Shown here one piece after another: positions 6,567 through 6,592 of a DNA stretch of 6,592 nt. The stretch comes from QHWK01 sp035315685 (GTDB lineage: Bacteria > Acidobacteriota > Vicinamibacteria > Vicinamibacterales > CAVVIG01): NCBI GenBank assembly GCA_035315685.1, contig DATFXR010000551.1, positions 1-6,592 on the forward strand. Direction: 5' to 3'. Numbering within the stretch: the first letter of the stretch is position 1; each line of letters starts with the position of its first letter. The notes below the pieces were generated by a model. The model did not search any database and was not told where the DNA came from. It saw only the letters and a program-made list of their open reading frames with translations. The translations under genes were made by a program, and so were the position numbers.

Positions 6567-6592
6567 TCACCGCTCGCGACTTCGATCCCTAG

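Overview
The window looks like a piece of chromosome from a high-GC environmental bacterium. The best guess is Acidobacteriota (Vicinamibacteria-like). The guess rests on gene content: an HYR-repeat secreted protein with a C-terminal helical FIMAH-like domain, a giant propeller/Y_Y_Y sensor, and its secreted glycanase-like partner. It is an inference from family knowledge; no rRNA or marker gene is present. All recognisable genes lie on the + strand.

Layout. (1) Positions 1-714 hold the 3' end of a secreted HYR-repeat protein, followed by a perfect 14-bp stem-loop (727-762). (2) Positions 996-1556 hold gene debris. The N-terminal third of an NmrA-like NAD(P)-binding protein has a good ribosome binding site but is frameshifted by an exact 8-bp tandem duplication (1240-1255). 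Family similarity stops shortly after, and an unrelated-looking C-terminal coding fragment follows, ending at 1556. (3) About 590 bp without a convincing gene (1557-2149) form the leader of the next operon. (4) Positions 2150-3241 encode an exported, possibly lipid-anchored, GH16-like concanavalin-fold protein whose ExDxE catalytic motif reads E-M-D-V-D. (5) Positions 3216-6512 encode a 1098-residue membrane sensor that overlaps the previous gene by 26 bp and starts at TTG. It has a signal peptide, 14 propeller repeats, a Y_Y_Y domain, one transmembrane helix, a short helical linker and a cytoplasmic SpoIIE/PP2C phosphatase. (6) An 80-bp end region contains a further stem-loop.

How the genes may work together. 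The two overlapping genes form a translationally coupled pair. An extracytoplasmic carbohydrate-binding or carbohydrate-cleaving protein is made with a transmembrane sensor whose outside part is a double seven-bladed propeller and whose inside part is a serine phosphatase of the partner-switching type. The inferred system links an outside (possibly glycan) signal to dephosphorylation of an anti-sigma-factor antagonist, instead of the histidine-kinase output usual for this sensor architecture. No anti-sigma or antagonist gene lies in the window, so the downstream partner is unknown.
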